Positions 32,551-40,813 of a stretch of DNA of 64,000 bases are shown piece after piece. The stretch covers positions 1-64,000 of the forward strand of contig CAISLN010000119.1 in assembly GCA_903886275.1 (NCBI GenBank). Direction: 5' to 3'. Below the pieces are notes generated by a model. It made no database searches. It was not told the DNA's origin and worked only from the letters and a program-made list of their open reading frames with translations. The translations under genes were made by a program, and so were the position numbers. Each line of letters starts with the position of its first letter. Positions within the stretch are counted from its first letter, which is position 1. Source of the stretch: an uncultured beta proteobacterium (lineage in GTDB: Bacteria; Pseudomonadota; Gammaproteobacteria; Burkholderiales; Burkholderiaceae_C).

Positions 32551-33705
32551 ATGGCTTCTCCATTTACCCAACCTTCACTGCGCCAGCGTATCGCCCCCTG
32601 GTTCGCCGGCTTTGACGGCCCGCTGGCTTTTGCCGTGTTTTTGCTCGCCTGCGGCGGCATGCTGACCATGTATTCCTCTGGCTGGGACCACGGAACCCGC
32701 TTTGAAGACCATGCGCGCAATATGCTGATAGCTGCGGCCATCATGTTTGTGGTGGCGCAGATTCCGCCTCAGCGTCTGATGGCCTTGGCAGTACCCCTGT
32801 ACGTTGTGGGTGTCACCTTGCTGATCGCGGTGGCTGTCTTCGGTGTGACCAAAAAGGGCGCCAAGCGCTGGCTCAATGTGGGCATCACCATTCAGCCCAG
32901 CGAGGTGCTCAAGATCGCCATGCCGCTGATGCTGGCCTGGTGGTTCCAAAAGCGCGAGGGGCAGTTGCGCCCGCTGGACTTCGCCGTGGCCACCGCCTTG
33001 CTGGCGGTGCCGGTGGCGCTGGTCATCAAGCAGCCCGACCTGGGCACGGCACTTTTGATTTTGGCGGCTGGCATGTCGGTGATCTACTTTGCCGGCATGA
33101 GCTGGAAGCTGATCGTTCCGCCCATTGTCATTGGCCTGGTGGGGGTTGTGCTGATCGTGGTGTTTGAGCCCACTCTGTGTGCCGATGGCGTGCGCTGGCC
33201 GGTGTTGCACGACTACCAACAGCAGCGCATCTGCACCCTGCTGGACCCCACGCGTGACCCGCTGGGCAAGGGGTTTCACATCATCCAGGGCATGATCGCC
33301 ATCGGCTCGGGCGGCGTTTTCGGCCTGGGCTTTATGCAGGGCACGCAGACGCACCTGGAGTTCATTCCCGAGCGCACCACCGACTTCATCTTTGCCGCCT
33401 TCTCAGAAGAGTTTGGCCTCGTGGGCAACCTGTGCCTGATTGCGGCCTTTATTTTCCTGATCCTGCGCGGACTGGCGATTGCGCTGGATGCCCCCACTTT
33501 GTTTGCGCGCCTGCTGGCCGGTAGCCTGACCATGATTTTTTTCACCTACGCCTTTGTCAATATGGGCATGGTCAGCGGCATCTTGCCTGTGGTGGGTGTG
33601 CCCCTGCCCTTTATTAGCTACGGTGGCACGGCGATGGTGACGTTGGGCCTGGCGCTCGGGATTTTGATGTCGATTGCGAATTCGAAGCGACTGGTGCAGT
33701 CTTAG
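32551..33705 (+). CDS. rodA: rod-shape peptidoglycan polymerase RodA
   Basis: A SEDS-family glycosyltransferase of the elongasome, 384 residues with about ten TM helices. RodA-type signatures are VTKKGAKRWLNVGITIQPSEVLKIAMPLMLAWW, PDLGTALLILAAG, GTQTHLEFIPERTTDFIFAAFSEEFG and PLPFISYGGTAMV. It is called RodA rather than FtsW because of the HLEFIPERTTDFIFA loop and because ftsW presumably lies upstream of murG. Unusually for rodA it is not next to mreBCD/mrdA here. Confidence 0.92.
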   Translation: MASPFTQPSLRQRIAPWFAGFDGPLAFAVFLLACGGMLTMYSSGWDHGTRFEDHARNMLIAAAIMFVVAQIPPQRLMALAVPLYVVGVTLLIAVAVFGVTKKGAKRWLNVGITIQPSEVLKIAMPLMLAWWFQKREGQLRPLDFAVATALLAVPVALVIKQPDLGTALLILAAGMSVIYFAGMSWKLIVPPIVIGLVGVVLIVVFEPTLCADGVRWPVLHDYQQQRICTLLDPTRDPLGKGFHIIQGMIAIGSGGVFGLGFMQGTQTHLEFIPERTTDFIFAAFSEEFGLVGNLCLIAAFIFLILRGLAIALDAPTLFARLLAGSLTMIFFTYAFVNMGMVSGILPVVGVPLPFISYGGTAMVTLGLALGILMSIANSKRLVQS

Positions 33706-33754
33706 GCTCCATAAGGTCTTGCCAGCGCTTGCGCCATGCGCTGAGCAGCGCGCC

Positions 33755-33760
33755 TAGAAT
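33755..33760 (+). promoter_or_regulatory. -10-like hexamer just upstream of tldD
   Basis: TAGAAT (5 of 6 to TATAAT) ends six nt before ATG 33767. There is no SD. TTGCGC lies 20 nt upstream, a long spacer for a -35. Confidence 0.5.
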
Positions 33761-33766
33761 CGCTGC

Positions 33767-35227
33767 ATGATTTCTCGCGAACCCACCATCGAACGCCTGG
33801 CCACGGCCAAAGCCCTGTTGCTCACCCCCTTTGGTCTGGATGAAACCCATCTGGCCCGTGCCCTGAATGAAATCAAGGCGCACAAGGTGGACGAGGCCGA
33901 TCTCTACTTTCAGTACACCCGCTCCGAGGGCTGGAGCCTGGAGGAGGGCATCGTCAAGACCGGGTCCTTTAGCATCGACCAGGGCGTGGGCGTGCGGGCG
34001 GTGAGCGGCGAGAAGACGGCCTTTGCCTATTCCGACGATATTTCCGAGGCCTCGCTGCTCGACGCGGCGCGCACCGTGCGCACCATCTCCGCCGCTGCCA
34101 AGTCGGCCCGCGTAAAGGCCGGCAAGCAAAAAATCGCCGCAGCCCGCAGCCTCTATACCGCGGTGGACCCGATCTCGACATTGGACAGCCAGGCCAAGGT
34201 GGACCTGTTGGGCCGAGTCGAGCGCATGGCCCGCGCCAAGGACCCGCGCGTGGCGCAGGTCATGGCCGGTCTGGCCGCCGAATACGACGTGGTGCTGGTG
34301 GCGCGCGCCGATGGCACGATTGCGGCCGATGTGCGCCCCTTGGTGCGCCTGTCGGTGACGGTGTTTGCAGAGCAAAAGGGCCGACGCGAAGTGGGCTCTG
34401 GCGGTGGCGGTGGCCGCTTTGGCTTGGCCTATTTCACCGATGCACAGATTCAGGAATATGTGGACCAGGCCGTGCATGCGGCGCTGACCAATCTGGACGC
34501 ACGACCGGCACCGGCTGGCGAGATGACGGTGGTGTTGGGCTCGGGTTGGCCCGGCATCCTCTTGCACGAGGCCATTGGCCACGGCTTGGAGGGCGACTTC
34601 AACCGCAAGGGGTCGAGTGCCTTTAGCGGTCGCATAGGCCAGCGCGTGGCGGCCAAGGGCGTGACCGTGCTCGACGACGGCACGCTGGCTGATCGCCGTG
34701 GCTCGCTCAATGTGGACGACGAGGGCAATGCCAGCCAGCGCAATGTGCTGATCGAGGACGGCATCCTCAAGGGCTATATCCAGGACAGCATGAACGCGCG
34801 CTTGATGGGCGTGGCACCCACCGGCAACGGTCGGCGCGAGAGCTATGCCCACATTCCAATGCCGCGCATGACCAACACCTACATGCTGGGCGGCGACAAG
34901 GCGCCCGAAGAAATCGTCAAGAGCATTAAGAAGGGCCTATACGCCACCAACTTCGGTGGTGGCCAGGTGGACATCACCTCGGGCAAGTTTGTCTTTTCCG
35001 CCAGCGAGGCCTACTGGGTGGAAAACGGCAAGATCCTGTACCCGGTCAAGGGCGCCACCATCGTGGGCAGCGGCCCGGAATGCCTGAAACGCGTCAGCAT
35101 GATCGGCAACGACATGAAGCTCGACAGCGGTGTGGGCACCTGTGGCAAGGAAGGCCAAAGCGTGCCGGTGGGCGTGGGTCAACCCACCCTGCGCATTGAC
35201 GGCTTGACCGTAGGCGGCACGGCTTAA
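33767..35227 (+). CDS. tldD: metalloprotease TldD
   Basis: The TldD subunit of the TldD/TldE (PmbA) zinc protease, which degrades unfolded peptides and matures some peptide natural products. The zinc motif [12 protein letters not shown] (HExxxH) lies near residue 268, and GGGGGRFG and [22 protein letters not shown] are typical. It is 486 residues. The partner gene tldE/pmbA is not in the window. Its start lacks an SD. Confidence 0.95.
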   Translation: MISREPTIERLATAKALLLTPFGLDETHLARALNEIKAHKVDEADLYFQYTRSEGWSLEEGIVKTGSFSIDQGVGVRAVSGEKTAFAYSDDISEASLLDAARTVRTISAAAKSARVKAGKQKIAAARSLYTAVDPISTLDSQAKVDLLGRVERMARAKDPRVAQVMAGLAAEYDVVLVARADGTIAADVRPLVRLSVTVFAEQKGRREVGSGGGGGRFGLAYFTDAQIQEYVDQAVHAALTNLDARPAPAGEMTVVLGSGWPGILLHEAIGHGLEGDFNRKGSSAFSGRIGQRVAAKGVTVLDDGTLADRRGSLNVDDEGNASQRNVLIEDGILKGYIQDSMNARLMGVAPTGNGRRESYAHIPMPRMTNTYMLGGDKAPEEIVKSIKKGLYATNFGGGQVDITSGKFVFSASEAYWVENGKILYPVKGATIVGSGPECLKRVSMIGNDMKLDSGVGTCGKEGQSVPVGVGQPTLRIDGLTVGGTA

Positions 35228-35239
35228 AAGCGACTTAGC

Positions 35240-35956
35240 GTGCGTCCGTTTTTCGCGGGTGCGCGCGACACCTTCCCGATGCTGGTGGGGGCTGCACCCT
35301 TTGGCGTGATCTTCGGCACCCTGGCCATTGGCAGTGGCCTGCCGGTCTGGCTGACGCTGGGTATGTCGCTGCTGGTGTTTGGCGGCTCCTCCCAGTTTGT
35401 GGCGGTCAGTCTGATCAGCAGCGGTGCTGCATTGCCGGTGATCTGGCTCACCACCTTTGTGGTCAACCTGCGCCATGCGCTTTACAGCGCCACGCTGCTG
35501 CCCTATGCGCGTGAGTTACCGGCGCGCTGGCGCTGGGCCCTGGCCTTCTGGCTCACGGATGAAACCTTTGCGGTGGTGGAAAACCAGTTGCGCCACCCTA
35601 CCGATGCCAAGGACGGCAGCTGGTACTGGCTGGGCTCATCGCTGGCCATGTACTTCAATTGGCAGCTCTGGACGCTTGTGGGCGTGGTGTTGGGCCAGAG
35701 TGCGCCCATGCTCGCCACGCTGGGCCTGGACTTCGCCATGGTCGCCACCTTTGCGGCCATCGTCGCCATGCAACTGCATGCGCGCCCGGTGCTGTTTGCG
35801 GCATTGGTGGCCGGCACGGTGGCGCTGCTGGCGCGTGAGCTGCCCTACAAGCTGGGCCTGATGCTGGCGGCAATGGCCGGCGTGGCTGCCGGGGTGATGA
35901 CCGAGAAGTTGTCAGAGCGCGTGAGCCGCGCCGCAGAGCCGCAGGCCCTGCCATGA
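35240..35956 (+). CDS. azlC: AzlC-family branched-chain amino acid exporter subunit
   Basis: A 238-residue membrane protein with [19 protein letters not shown] near the N-terminus and [17 protein letters not shown], typical of AzlC/YgaZ, the large subunit of a branched-chain amino acid exporter. The start is GTG 35240, 12 bp after the tldD stop, with a poor SD. It overlaps azlD by ATGA, the usual pair arrangement. The transported substrate is inferred from the family. Confidence 0.88.
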   Translation: MRPFFAGARDTFPMLVGAAPFGVIFGTLAIGSGLPVWLTLGMSLLVFGGSSQFVAVSLISSGAALPVIWLTTFVVNLRHALYSATLLPYARELPARWRWALAFWLTDETFAVVENQLRHPTDAKDGSWYWLGSSLAMYFNWQLWTLVGVVLGQSAPMLATLGLDFAMVATFAAIVAMQLHARPVLFAALVAGTVALLARELPYKLGLMLAAMAGVAAGVMTEKLSERVSRAAEPQALP

Positions 35957-36288
35957 ACGGCTACACGAACGCCGAATCGGCCCTGATCCTGATGGGTATG
36001 GTGCTGGTCACCTACGGTATACGCCTGAGCTTTTTGGTATTCGGTCACAGGGCCGCGTTTCCAGAATGGCTCAAGCGCGCCCTGCGCTATGTGCCGGCGG
36101 CCGTGCTGACGGCCCTCATCGTGCCAATGGCGTTGGCGCCGCAGGGTGCTGTGGATGTGTCGCTGCACAACGCCTATCTGCCCGGCACCATCGCGGCCGT
36201 GGCTGTGGCGCTGTGGACGCGCCAGACACTGGCGGCCATATTGGGTGGCTTTGTGGTCTACGGCCTGTGGCGCTGGTGGGTGGCCTGA
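35953..36288 (+). CDS. azlD: AzlD-family branched-chain amino acid exporter subunit
   Basis: A 111-residue protein with about four TM helices ([33 protein letters not shown]), the small subunit partner of AzlC (AzlD/YgaH). ATG 35953 overlaps the azlC stop as ATGA, so translation is coupled. The aro leader region follows after 24 bp. Confidence 0.87.
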   Translation: MNGYTNAESALILMGMVLVTYGIRLSFLVFGHRAAFPEWLKRALRYVPAAVLTALIVPMALAPQGAVDVSLHNAYLPGTIAAVAVALWTRQTLAAILGGFVVYGLWRWWVA

Positions 36289-36312
36289 AAGTTCTGCGTT
36301 AAAGACATGTGC

Positions 36313-36318
36313 TACATT
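36313..36318 (+). promoter_or_regulatory. -10-like hexamer just upstream of the aro leader peptide
   Basis: TACATT ends seven nt before the leader ATG at 36326, which has no SD. If used, transcription would start at the leader's own start codon. Confidence 0.4.
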
Positions 36319-36325
36319 GGCCGCT

Positions 36326-36394
36326 ATGCATTCAGCAGCTTTTTTCTTTGGCTATTTTTGGTTCTCATGCGCCGGCGGCGATAGAGAGATCTGA
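36326..36394 (+). CDS. aromatic amino acid leader peptide upstream of DAHP synthase
   Basis: A 22-codon ORF that ends 91 bp before aroG. Eight consecutive residues, FFFGYFWF, contain five Phe, one Tyr and one Trp, i.e. codons for all three aromatic end products of the shikimate pathway. This is the design of ribosome-mediated attenuation, as in the E. coli pheA and trp leaders. The ORF is followed by an antiterminator/terminator pair. It is too short for its own ORF-track line and appears there only as the tail of an 82-residue ORF (36146-36394). Confidence 0.8.
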   Translation: MHSAAFFFGYFWFSCAGGDREI

Positions 36395-36454
36395 ACGTAC
36401 CTGAGAAAAGTACCGAATCTTCCTAAAACCGCCGGCAACCCCGGCGGTTTTTTT
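36371..36454 (+). terminator. transcription attenuator of aroG
   Basis: The terminator is a perfect 11-bp stem AAAACCGCCGG/CCGGCGGTTTT (36425-36435 with 36441-36451, loop CAACC) running into seven Ts. Inside the leader ORF, GCCGGCGG (36371-36378) is exactly complementary to CCGCCGGC (36429-36436) of the terminator's 5' arm, giving an 8-bp antiterminator. A small hairpin (GTAC...GTAC, flanked by AGAT/ATCT) fills the loop. A ribosome stalled on the aromatic codons would leave 36371-36378 free (read-through); one reaching the UGA at 36392 would cover it (termination). Confidence 0.78.
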
Positions 36455-36485
36455 ATGTGTGTTTGTTTAACCCAGGGAAAAGCCC

Positions 36486-37583
36486 ATGACCACCAAAGCC
36501 CATACCAGTGCCGACCGCACCGGCATTACCGACGACGAACGCATCAAGGACATCACCGTGCTGCCACCTCCCGAGCATCTGGTTCGCTTTTTCCCAATCC
36601 AGGGCACGGCCGTCGAAAAGCTGATCGCCGACACCCGCCACGCCATTCACAACATCATGGCCGGCAAGGATGACCGACTGCTGGTCATCATCGGCCCCTG
36701 CTCCATCCATGATCCCGCAGCCGCCGTGGAATACGCCCGCCGCCTGAAGGAAATGCGCGTGAAATACGCCGACACGCTGGAAATCGTGATGCGCGTGTAC
36801 TTCGAGAAGCCCCGCACCACCGTGGGCTGGAAGGGCCTGATCAACGACCCCTACCTCGATGAGAGCTTTCGCATCGACGAAGGCCTGCGCATTGCGCGCC
36901 AACTGCTCATCGAGATCAACCGCCTGGGCCTGCCCGCCGGAAGTGAATTTTTGGACGTGATCTCGCCCCAGTACCTGGGTGATTTGATTTCCTGGGGTGC
37001 CATTGGCGCGCGCACCACCGAGAGCCAGGTGCACCGCGAGCTGGCCTCTGGCCTGTCGGCACCGATTGGTTTCAAGAACGGCACCGACGGCAATATCCGC
37101 ATTGCCACCGACGCTATTCAGGCCGCTGGCGGCGCCCACCATTTCTTGTCGGTGCACAAGAATGGCCAGGTGGCGATTGTGCAGACCAAGGGCAACAAGG
37201 ATTGCCACGTGATTTTGCGCGGCGGCAAGGCGCCCAACTACGACGCAGCCAGTGTGGCGGCAGCCTGTGCCGAGCTGGAAAAATCCAAGTTGCCGGCTAC
37301 GCTGATGGTGGACTGCAGCCACGCCAACAGCAGCAAACAGCATGAAAAGCAGCTGGAAGTGGCGCGCGACATCGCGGCCCAAATCAGCGCCGGCTCAAAG
37401 AGCGTGTTTGGCGTGATGGTGGAGAGCCATCTGCAAGCCGGGGCGCAAAAGTTCACACCCGGCAAGGACGATTCCGCCAAGCTGGAATACGGCAAGAGCA
37501 TTACCGATGCCTGCCTGGGCTGGGACGATTCACTGGCCGCGCTGGAAGTGTTGTCACAGGCCGTGAAGGCGCGTCGCGGTTAA
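36486..37583 (+). CDS. aroG: 3-deoxy-7-phosphoheptulonate (DAHP) synthase, class I
   Basis: Condenses phosphoenolpyruvate and erythrose-4-phosphate, the first step of the shikimate pathway. Family motifs are visible: VIIGPCSIHDPAAAVEYA, RVYFEKPRTTVGWKGLINDP, GARTTESQVHRELASGLS, PIGFKNGTDG and MVDCSHANSSKQHEKQ. It is 365 residues. ATG 36486 has AGGGAA upstream. Feedback specificity (Phe, Tyr or Trp) cannot be assigned by eye; the leader suggests that supply of all three controls expression. The symbol follows the family, not a proven isoform. Confidence 0.93.
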   Translation: MTTKAHTSADRTGITDDERIKDITVLPPPEHLVRFFPIQGTAVEKLIADTRHAIHNIMAGKDDRLLVIIGPCSIHDPAAAVEYARRLKEMRVKYADTLEIVMRVYFEKPRTTVGWKGLINDPYLDESFRIDEGLRIARQLLIEINRLGLPAGSEFLDVISPQYLGDLISWGAIGARTTESQVHRELASGLSAPIGFKNGTDGNIRIATDAIQAAGGAHHFLSVHKNGQVAIVQTKGNKDCHVILRGGKAPNYDAASVAAACAELEKSKLPATLMVDCSHANSSKQHEKQLEVARDIAAQISAGSKSVFGVMVESHLQAGAQKFTPGKDDSAKLEYGKSITDACLGWDDSLAALEVLSQAVKARRG

Positions 37584-37703
37584 CCAGGGGGCGCAGTGGC
37601 GGCTTGCCTCGTAGCGCTGGCAGGGAGTCAAGCTGCTCCATGTCAGCGTTCCCGAGGCTACTTTGCGGTAACCTCGGCCGGTAGCCACCAAACAGGAATT
37701 GAT

Positions 37704-38012
37704 ATGCGCAGCGAAGTGAATGTGATAGTGGGAGGGCAGAATTTTTCTTTCAGCCTGGAAGGCCAGGAGCCGCTTGCCAATGACGCCGCGCGCAAGTGGC
37801 TGGATGGGCAGTTTGTGGCGCTGGAATGCGAGCCCCTGCGCGCCTCCGGCAAGTTGCTGCTGGCCGACAAGGTGGTGGTGGTAGCCCGCGAGGCCGGCGT
37901 CAAGCACTTTGCCGATGCAAAGTGGGGAGCGGCCTTTGCCGCAGCCGCCAGCGCTGCTCTGGGCAAGAAGATAGTGCAGGTAGACGCCGACAACCTCAGC
38001 GTGACCTACTAG
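37704..38012 (+). CDS. conserved-looking hypothetical protein
   Basis: A 102-residue soluble protein with no TM segment. ATG 37704 has AGGA at a good distance and starts a coherent sequence (MRSEVNVIVGGQNFSFSL); the ORF track's upstream extension to 37596 is non-coding in character. Alternating hydrophobic strands and an Ala-rich helix (WGAAFAAAASAALGKK) suggest a small alpha/beta fold. I do not recognise a family. It converges with mpl. The 120-bp gap after aroG contains no clear terminator. Confidence 0.6.
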   Translation: MRSEVNVIVGGQNFSFSLEGQEPLANDAARKWLDGQFVALECEPLRASGKLLLADKVVVVAREAGVKHFADAKWGAAFAAAASAALGKKIVQVDADNLSVTY

Positions 38013-38063
38013 CCTCGCTGCCGGGGCCTCTGGCCGGGCCTGTGCACTAGCCGGGCTTGTTGC

Positions 38064-39452
38064 TCAGGCGCTCTGCAACGCCAAGGCCAGCTTTTGGTGG
38101 ATGCCACCAAAGCCGCCGTTGCTCATGCACAAAAGATGGTCGCCGGGTTTCACCCGGGCCAGCACCTGTGCCACCACCGCGTCCACGCTGTCGGCCACGC
38201 AGACCCGCTCGCCCATGGGGCTGAGCGCCGCCATCGCATCCCAACCCAGACCGCCGCTGTGGCAAAAAGCCAGGTCGGCCTCTTCCAGGCTCCAGGGCAG
38301 TTGCGCCTTCATCGCGCCGAGCTTCATGGTGTTGCTGCGCGGCTCGAATACGGCCAGGATGCGTGACTCTCCCACCTTGCGGCGCAGGCCGTTGACGGTG
38401 GTGCGAATGGCGGTGGGGTGGTGGGCAAAGTCGTCGTAAATGGTGACAGGTGCGTCTGTGCCGGGCAGCAGGATTTGCGCGCGCACCTCCATGCGGCGCT
38501 TCACGTTCTCAAACGTCGCCAGGGCCGCCGCAGAACGGACAGCTGACACGCCCACATGCTCCGCCGCTGCAATGGCCGCCAGGGCGTTGAGCTGGTTGTG
38601 CACACCGCTCAGGTTCCAGTGGACATGGGCCACGGTTTTGCCCTGCAGCAGCACGTCGAAATCATCCGGCGCGCCCAGCGCTGAAAAGTCGCTCACAGCG
38701 GCGCCAAAACTGCGCGTCTCGCTCCAGCAGCCCTGGTGCAGCACACGGGTCAGGCTTTCTTCCAGACCGTTGACCACCACGCGCCCGCTGGCAGGCACGG
38801 TGCGCAACAGGTGGTGGAACTGGCGCTCGATGGCGCCCAGGTCATCAAAGATATCGGCGTGGTCGAATTCCAGGTTGTTCAGCACCGCCGTGCGCGGGCG
38901 GTAATGCACGAACTTGCTGCGCTTGTCGAAGAAGGCGGTGTCGTACTCATCGGCCTCGATGACGAAGCATTTTCCTTTTCCTAACCTCGCCGACACCCCA
39001 AAATTGACCGGCACACCGCCGACCAAAAAGCCGGGTTCGAGCCCGGCGCTGTGCAAAATCCAGGCCAGCATGGCGGTGGTGGTGGTCTTGCCATGGGTGC
39101 CTGCAATGGCCAGCACATGGCGGCCCTGCAGCACATGCTCGGCCAGCCATTGTGGGCCGCTGGTATAGGCAGCGCCGGCATCCAAAATAGCCTCCATCAG
39201 CGGGAACTTGGGTTCGCCATCGGGCAGGCGGGCGCGGCTGACCACGTTGCCCACCACAAACAGATCGGGCTTCAAGTCGAGCTGTTCGGCGCCAAAGCCC
39301 TCCATCAGGTCAATACCCAGCGCGCGCAACTGGTCGCTCATGGGGGGGTAGACGCCGGCATCGCAGCCGGTCACCCGGTGCCCGGCCTCGCGTGCGAGTG
39401 CGGCCAGGCCGCCCATGAAAGTGCCACAGATACCCAGAATATGAATGTGCAT
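38064..39452 (-). CDS. mpl: UDP-N-acetylmuramate:L-Ala-gamma-D-Glu-meso-DAP ligase Mpl
   Basis: A Mur ligase that reattaches recycled tripeptide to UDP-MurNAc. The N-terminus MHIHILGICGTFMGGLAALA, the P-loop [40 protein letters not shown] and YDDFAHHPTA are diagnostic of Mpl rather than MurC. It is 462 residues. The ORF track extends to 39668, but the family start is 39452. It is divergent from the next gene with only 24 bp between start codons. Functionally it pairs with ampD, also in this window. Confidence 0.95.
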   Translation of the reverse strand: MHIHILGICGTFMGGLAALAREAGHRVTGCDAGVYPPMSDQLRALGIDLMEGFGAEQLDLKPDLFVVGNVVSRARLPDGEPKFPLMEAILDAGAAYTSGPQWLAEHVLQGRHVLAIAGTHGKTTTTAMLAWILHSAGLEPGFLVGGVPVNFGVSARLGKGKCFVIEADEYDTAFFDKRSKFVHYRPRTAVLNNLEFDHADIFDDLGAIERQFHHLLRTVPASGRVVVNGLEESLTRVLHQGCWSETRSFGAAVSDFSALGAPDDFDVLLQGKTVAHVHWNLSGVHNQLNALAAIAAAEHVGVSAVRSAAALATFENVKRRMEVRAQILLPGTDAPVTIYDDFAHHPTAIRTTVNGLRRKVGESRILAVFEPRSNTMKLGAMKAQLPWSLEEADLAFCHSGGLGWDAMAALSPMGERVCVADSVDAVVAQVLARVKPGDHLLCMSNGGFGGIHQKLALALQSA

Positions 39453-39454
39453 GG

Positions 39455-39474
39455 GCCTATTGTGCACAATGGGC
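39455..39474. promoter_or_regulatory. 20-bp palindrome between divergent mpl and orf39477
   Basis: GCCTATTGTGCACAATGGGC is a palindrome with a single mismatched pair and a perfect 12-bp core ATTGTGCACAAT. It fills the 24-bp gap between the two start codons. Each half contains CACAAT six nt before one of the ATGs, so it may be two overlapping -10 elements, an operator, or both. Confidence 0.6.
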
Positions 39475-39476
39475 AA

Positions 39477-40070
39477 ATGGAATATGTCAAAGAAGAAATT
39501 GCCGCTACCGCCGCCCGACTGGTCGTGGAGGAGGGCCTTGAATACGGTCCAGCCAAGCGCCGGGCGGTCAAGCAACTTGGCCTGACGGGCCGCGCCGGTC
39601 TGCCCGATAACGAGCAGATCGAGCGTGCAGTCGAGGAATACATCGCCCTTTTTTGCGCCGACTCCCAAGCGGTGGAACTGCGGGCGCTGCGGGAACTGGC
39701 CTTGGTCTGGCTACAGCGGCTGCAGCGTTTTCGGCCCCATCTGGGCGGCGCCGTCTGGCGTGGCACTGCCACCCGACACTCCGACATTTATATACAGTTG
39801 TTTTGCGACGATCCCAAGGCGGCGGAAATTGCGCTGATCGACATGGGCATTCGCTTTGAAGTCAGCGCGGTCACTGGCTTTCAGGGGGAGGTGGTGGACG
39901 CACTGAGCGTGCATGCAAGGCTGCCCGAGCTCGCTGTGCATGTGGGTGTGCATTTGATGGTCTACGACTTTGATGACCTGAGAGGTGCATTGAAGTCCGA
40001 CACGCGTGGCCGCAAACCCCGCGGCGACGCGGCAGGGCTGCAGGTTTTGTTGCATGATGGGTCGCTATGA
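39477..40070 (+). CDS. hypothetical protein, possible nucleotidyltransferase-like fold
   Basis: A 197-residue protein. The N-terminal half is helical and Arg/Glu-rich (YVKEEIAATAARLVVEEGLEYGPAKRRAVKQL). The segment AVWRGTATRHSDIYIQLFCDD has the G-x(n)-S-D-I-x-hydrophobic spacing of nucleotidyltransferase-fold proteins, but the second catalytic acidic residue of active enzymes is not clear. I do not recognise a named family. It has no SD; CACAAT ends six nt before ATG 39477. It overlaps the TlpA-like gene by ATGA. Confidence 0.65.
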   Translation: MEYVKEEIAATAARLVVEEGLEYGPAKRRAVKQLGLTGRAGLPDNEQIERAVEEYIALFCADSQAVELRALRELALVWLQRLQRFRPHLGGAVWRGTATRHSDIYIQLFCDDPKAAEIALIDMGIRFEVSAVTGFQGEVVDALSVHARLPELAVHVGVHLMVYDFDDLRGALKSDTRGRKPRGDAAGLQVLLHDGSL

Positions 40071-40645
40071 GTGCAACCGATAACAAACCTGAAAGCAGCC
40101 TAGAGAAGCCCGGTGTGGTGTCCTCACGCCGGTCGGTCCTGTTGGGCGCAGGGATGTTGGCCGCCGCTGCTGGCGTGGGGTTTTCCTGGTGGCGTGCCAG
40201 ATCGGTGCAGAGCGCGCAGGGCGAATTGCCTGTCGATGGATTTTGGGATCTGCAATGGGACGCCGCGCAGGGCGCGCCCTTGCGTCTGCAGGCCTTTCGT
40301 GGCCGACCTCTGTTGATCAACTTCTGGGCCACATGGTGCCCGCCCTGTGTGGAAGAGCTGCCGCTGATTAACGAATTTTTTACCAATAACCGTGCCAATG
40401 GTTGGCAGGTCCTCGGTCTTGCCGTGGACAAGCCCAGTGCGGTTCAGGCCTTTCTCCAAAAAATGCCGCTGGCCTTTCCCGTCGGCATGGCGGGTTTGAC
40501 GGGCACCGAGCTGGCCGGGGCTTTGGGTAATCCTTCCGGGTCGCTGCCCTTCTCTGTAGTACTGGGTGCACAGGGTACGATTCTGCAGCGCAAACTCGGG
40601 CGCCTGCGGCGCGAAGATTTGGCGAACTGGGCTCAGTTAAAATAG
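40067..40645 (+). CDS. TlpA/ResA-like membrane-anchored thioredoxin
   Basis: A 192-residue periplasmic thiol-disulfide oxidoreductase. An N-terminal segment (about 22-42) with an RR motif (SSRRSVLLGAGMLAAAAG) acts as signal or anchor. A thioredoxin domain follows with LLINFWATWCPPCVEELPLI (CxxC) and the cis-Pro region SGSLPFSVV. Reducing roles such as cytochrome c maturation are typical for the family; the partner is unknown here. ATGA overlap couples it to the preceding unknown gene. Confidence 0.87.
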   Translation: MSATDNKPESSLEKPGVVSSRRSVLLGAGMLAAAAGVGFSWWRARSVQSAQGELPVDGFWDLQWDAAQGAPLRLQAFRGRPLLINFWATWCPPCVEELPLINEFFTNNRANGWQVLGLAVDKPSAVQAFLQKMPLAFPVGMAGLTGTELAGALGNPSGSLPFSVVLGAQGTILQRKLGRLRREDLANWAQLK

Positions 40646-40751
40646 CTGACATTGGCTTGCCGGAAGCTGTCCATTTTGCCGGTCTGGCCTAAAAAATGGG
40701 CATCCCGAATGCTTCAATCCCCCTTTATTTGTCAGTAATTTAATAAAAATG

Positions 40752-40780
40752 ATGACGGTTCAAGGGTTTTGTTGTAAATT
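40752..40780 (+). promoter_or_regulatory. candidate promoter of accB
   Basis: ATGACG (40752-40757) and TAAATT (40775-40780) with a 17-bp spacer, each 4 of 6 to consensus, lie in an AT-rich 168-bp gap. The predicted start would leave a leader of about 27 nt carrying the GGAG SD of accB. Confidence 0.35.
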
Positions 40781-40813
40781 AAAGCCTTATTACCGTTAGT
40801 TGCTGGAGATTTC

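Noticed and set aside
31843-32571. N-terminal extension of the RNB ribonuclease through yqiA
   Set aside because: It overlaps yqiA in another frame; MFLLFEEAGKF at 31842 is a natural start with a -10-like hexamer just upstream.
36319-36325. GCCGC as region 1 of the aroG attenuator pairing with GCGGC 36375-36379
   Set aside because: Only 5-6 bp can pair, and if TACATT 36313-36318 is the -10 this sequence is not transcribed.
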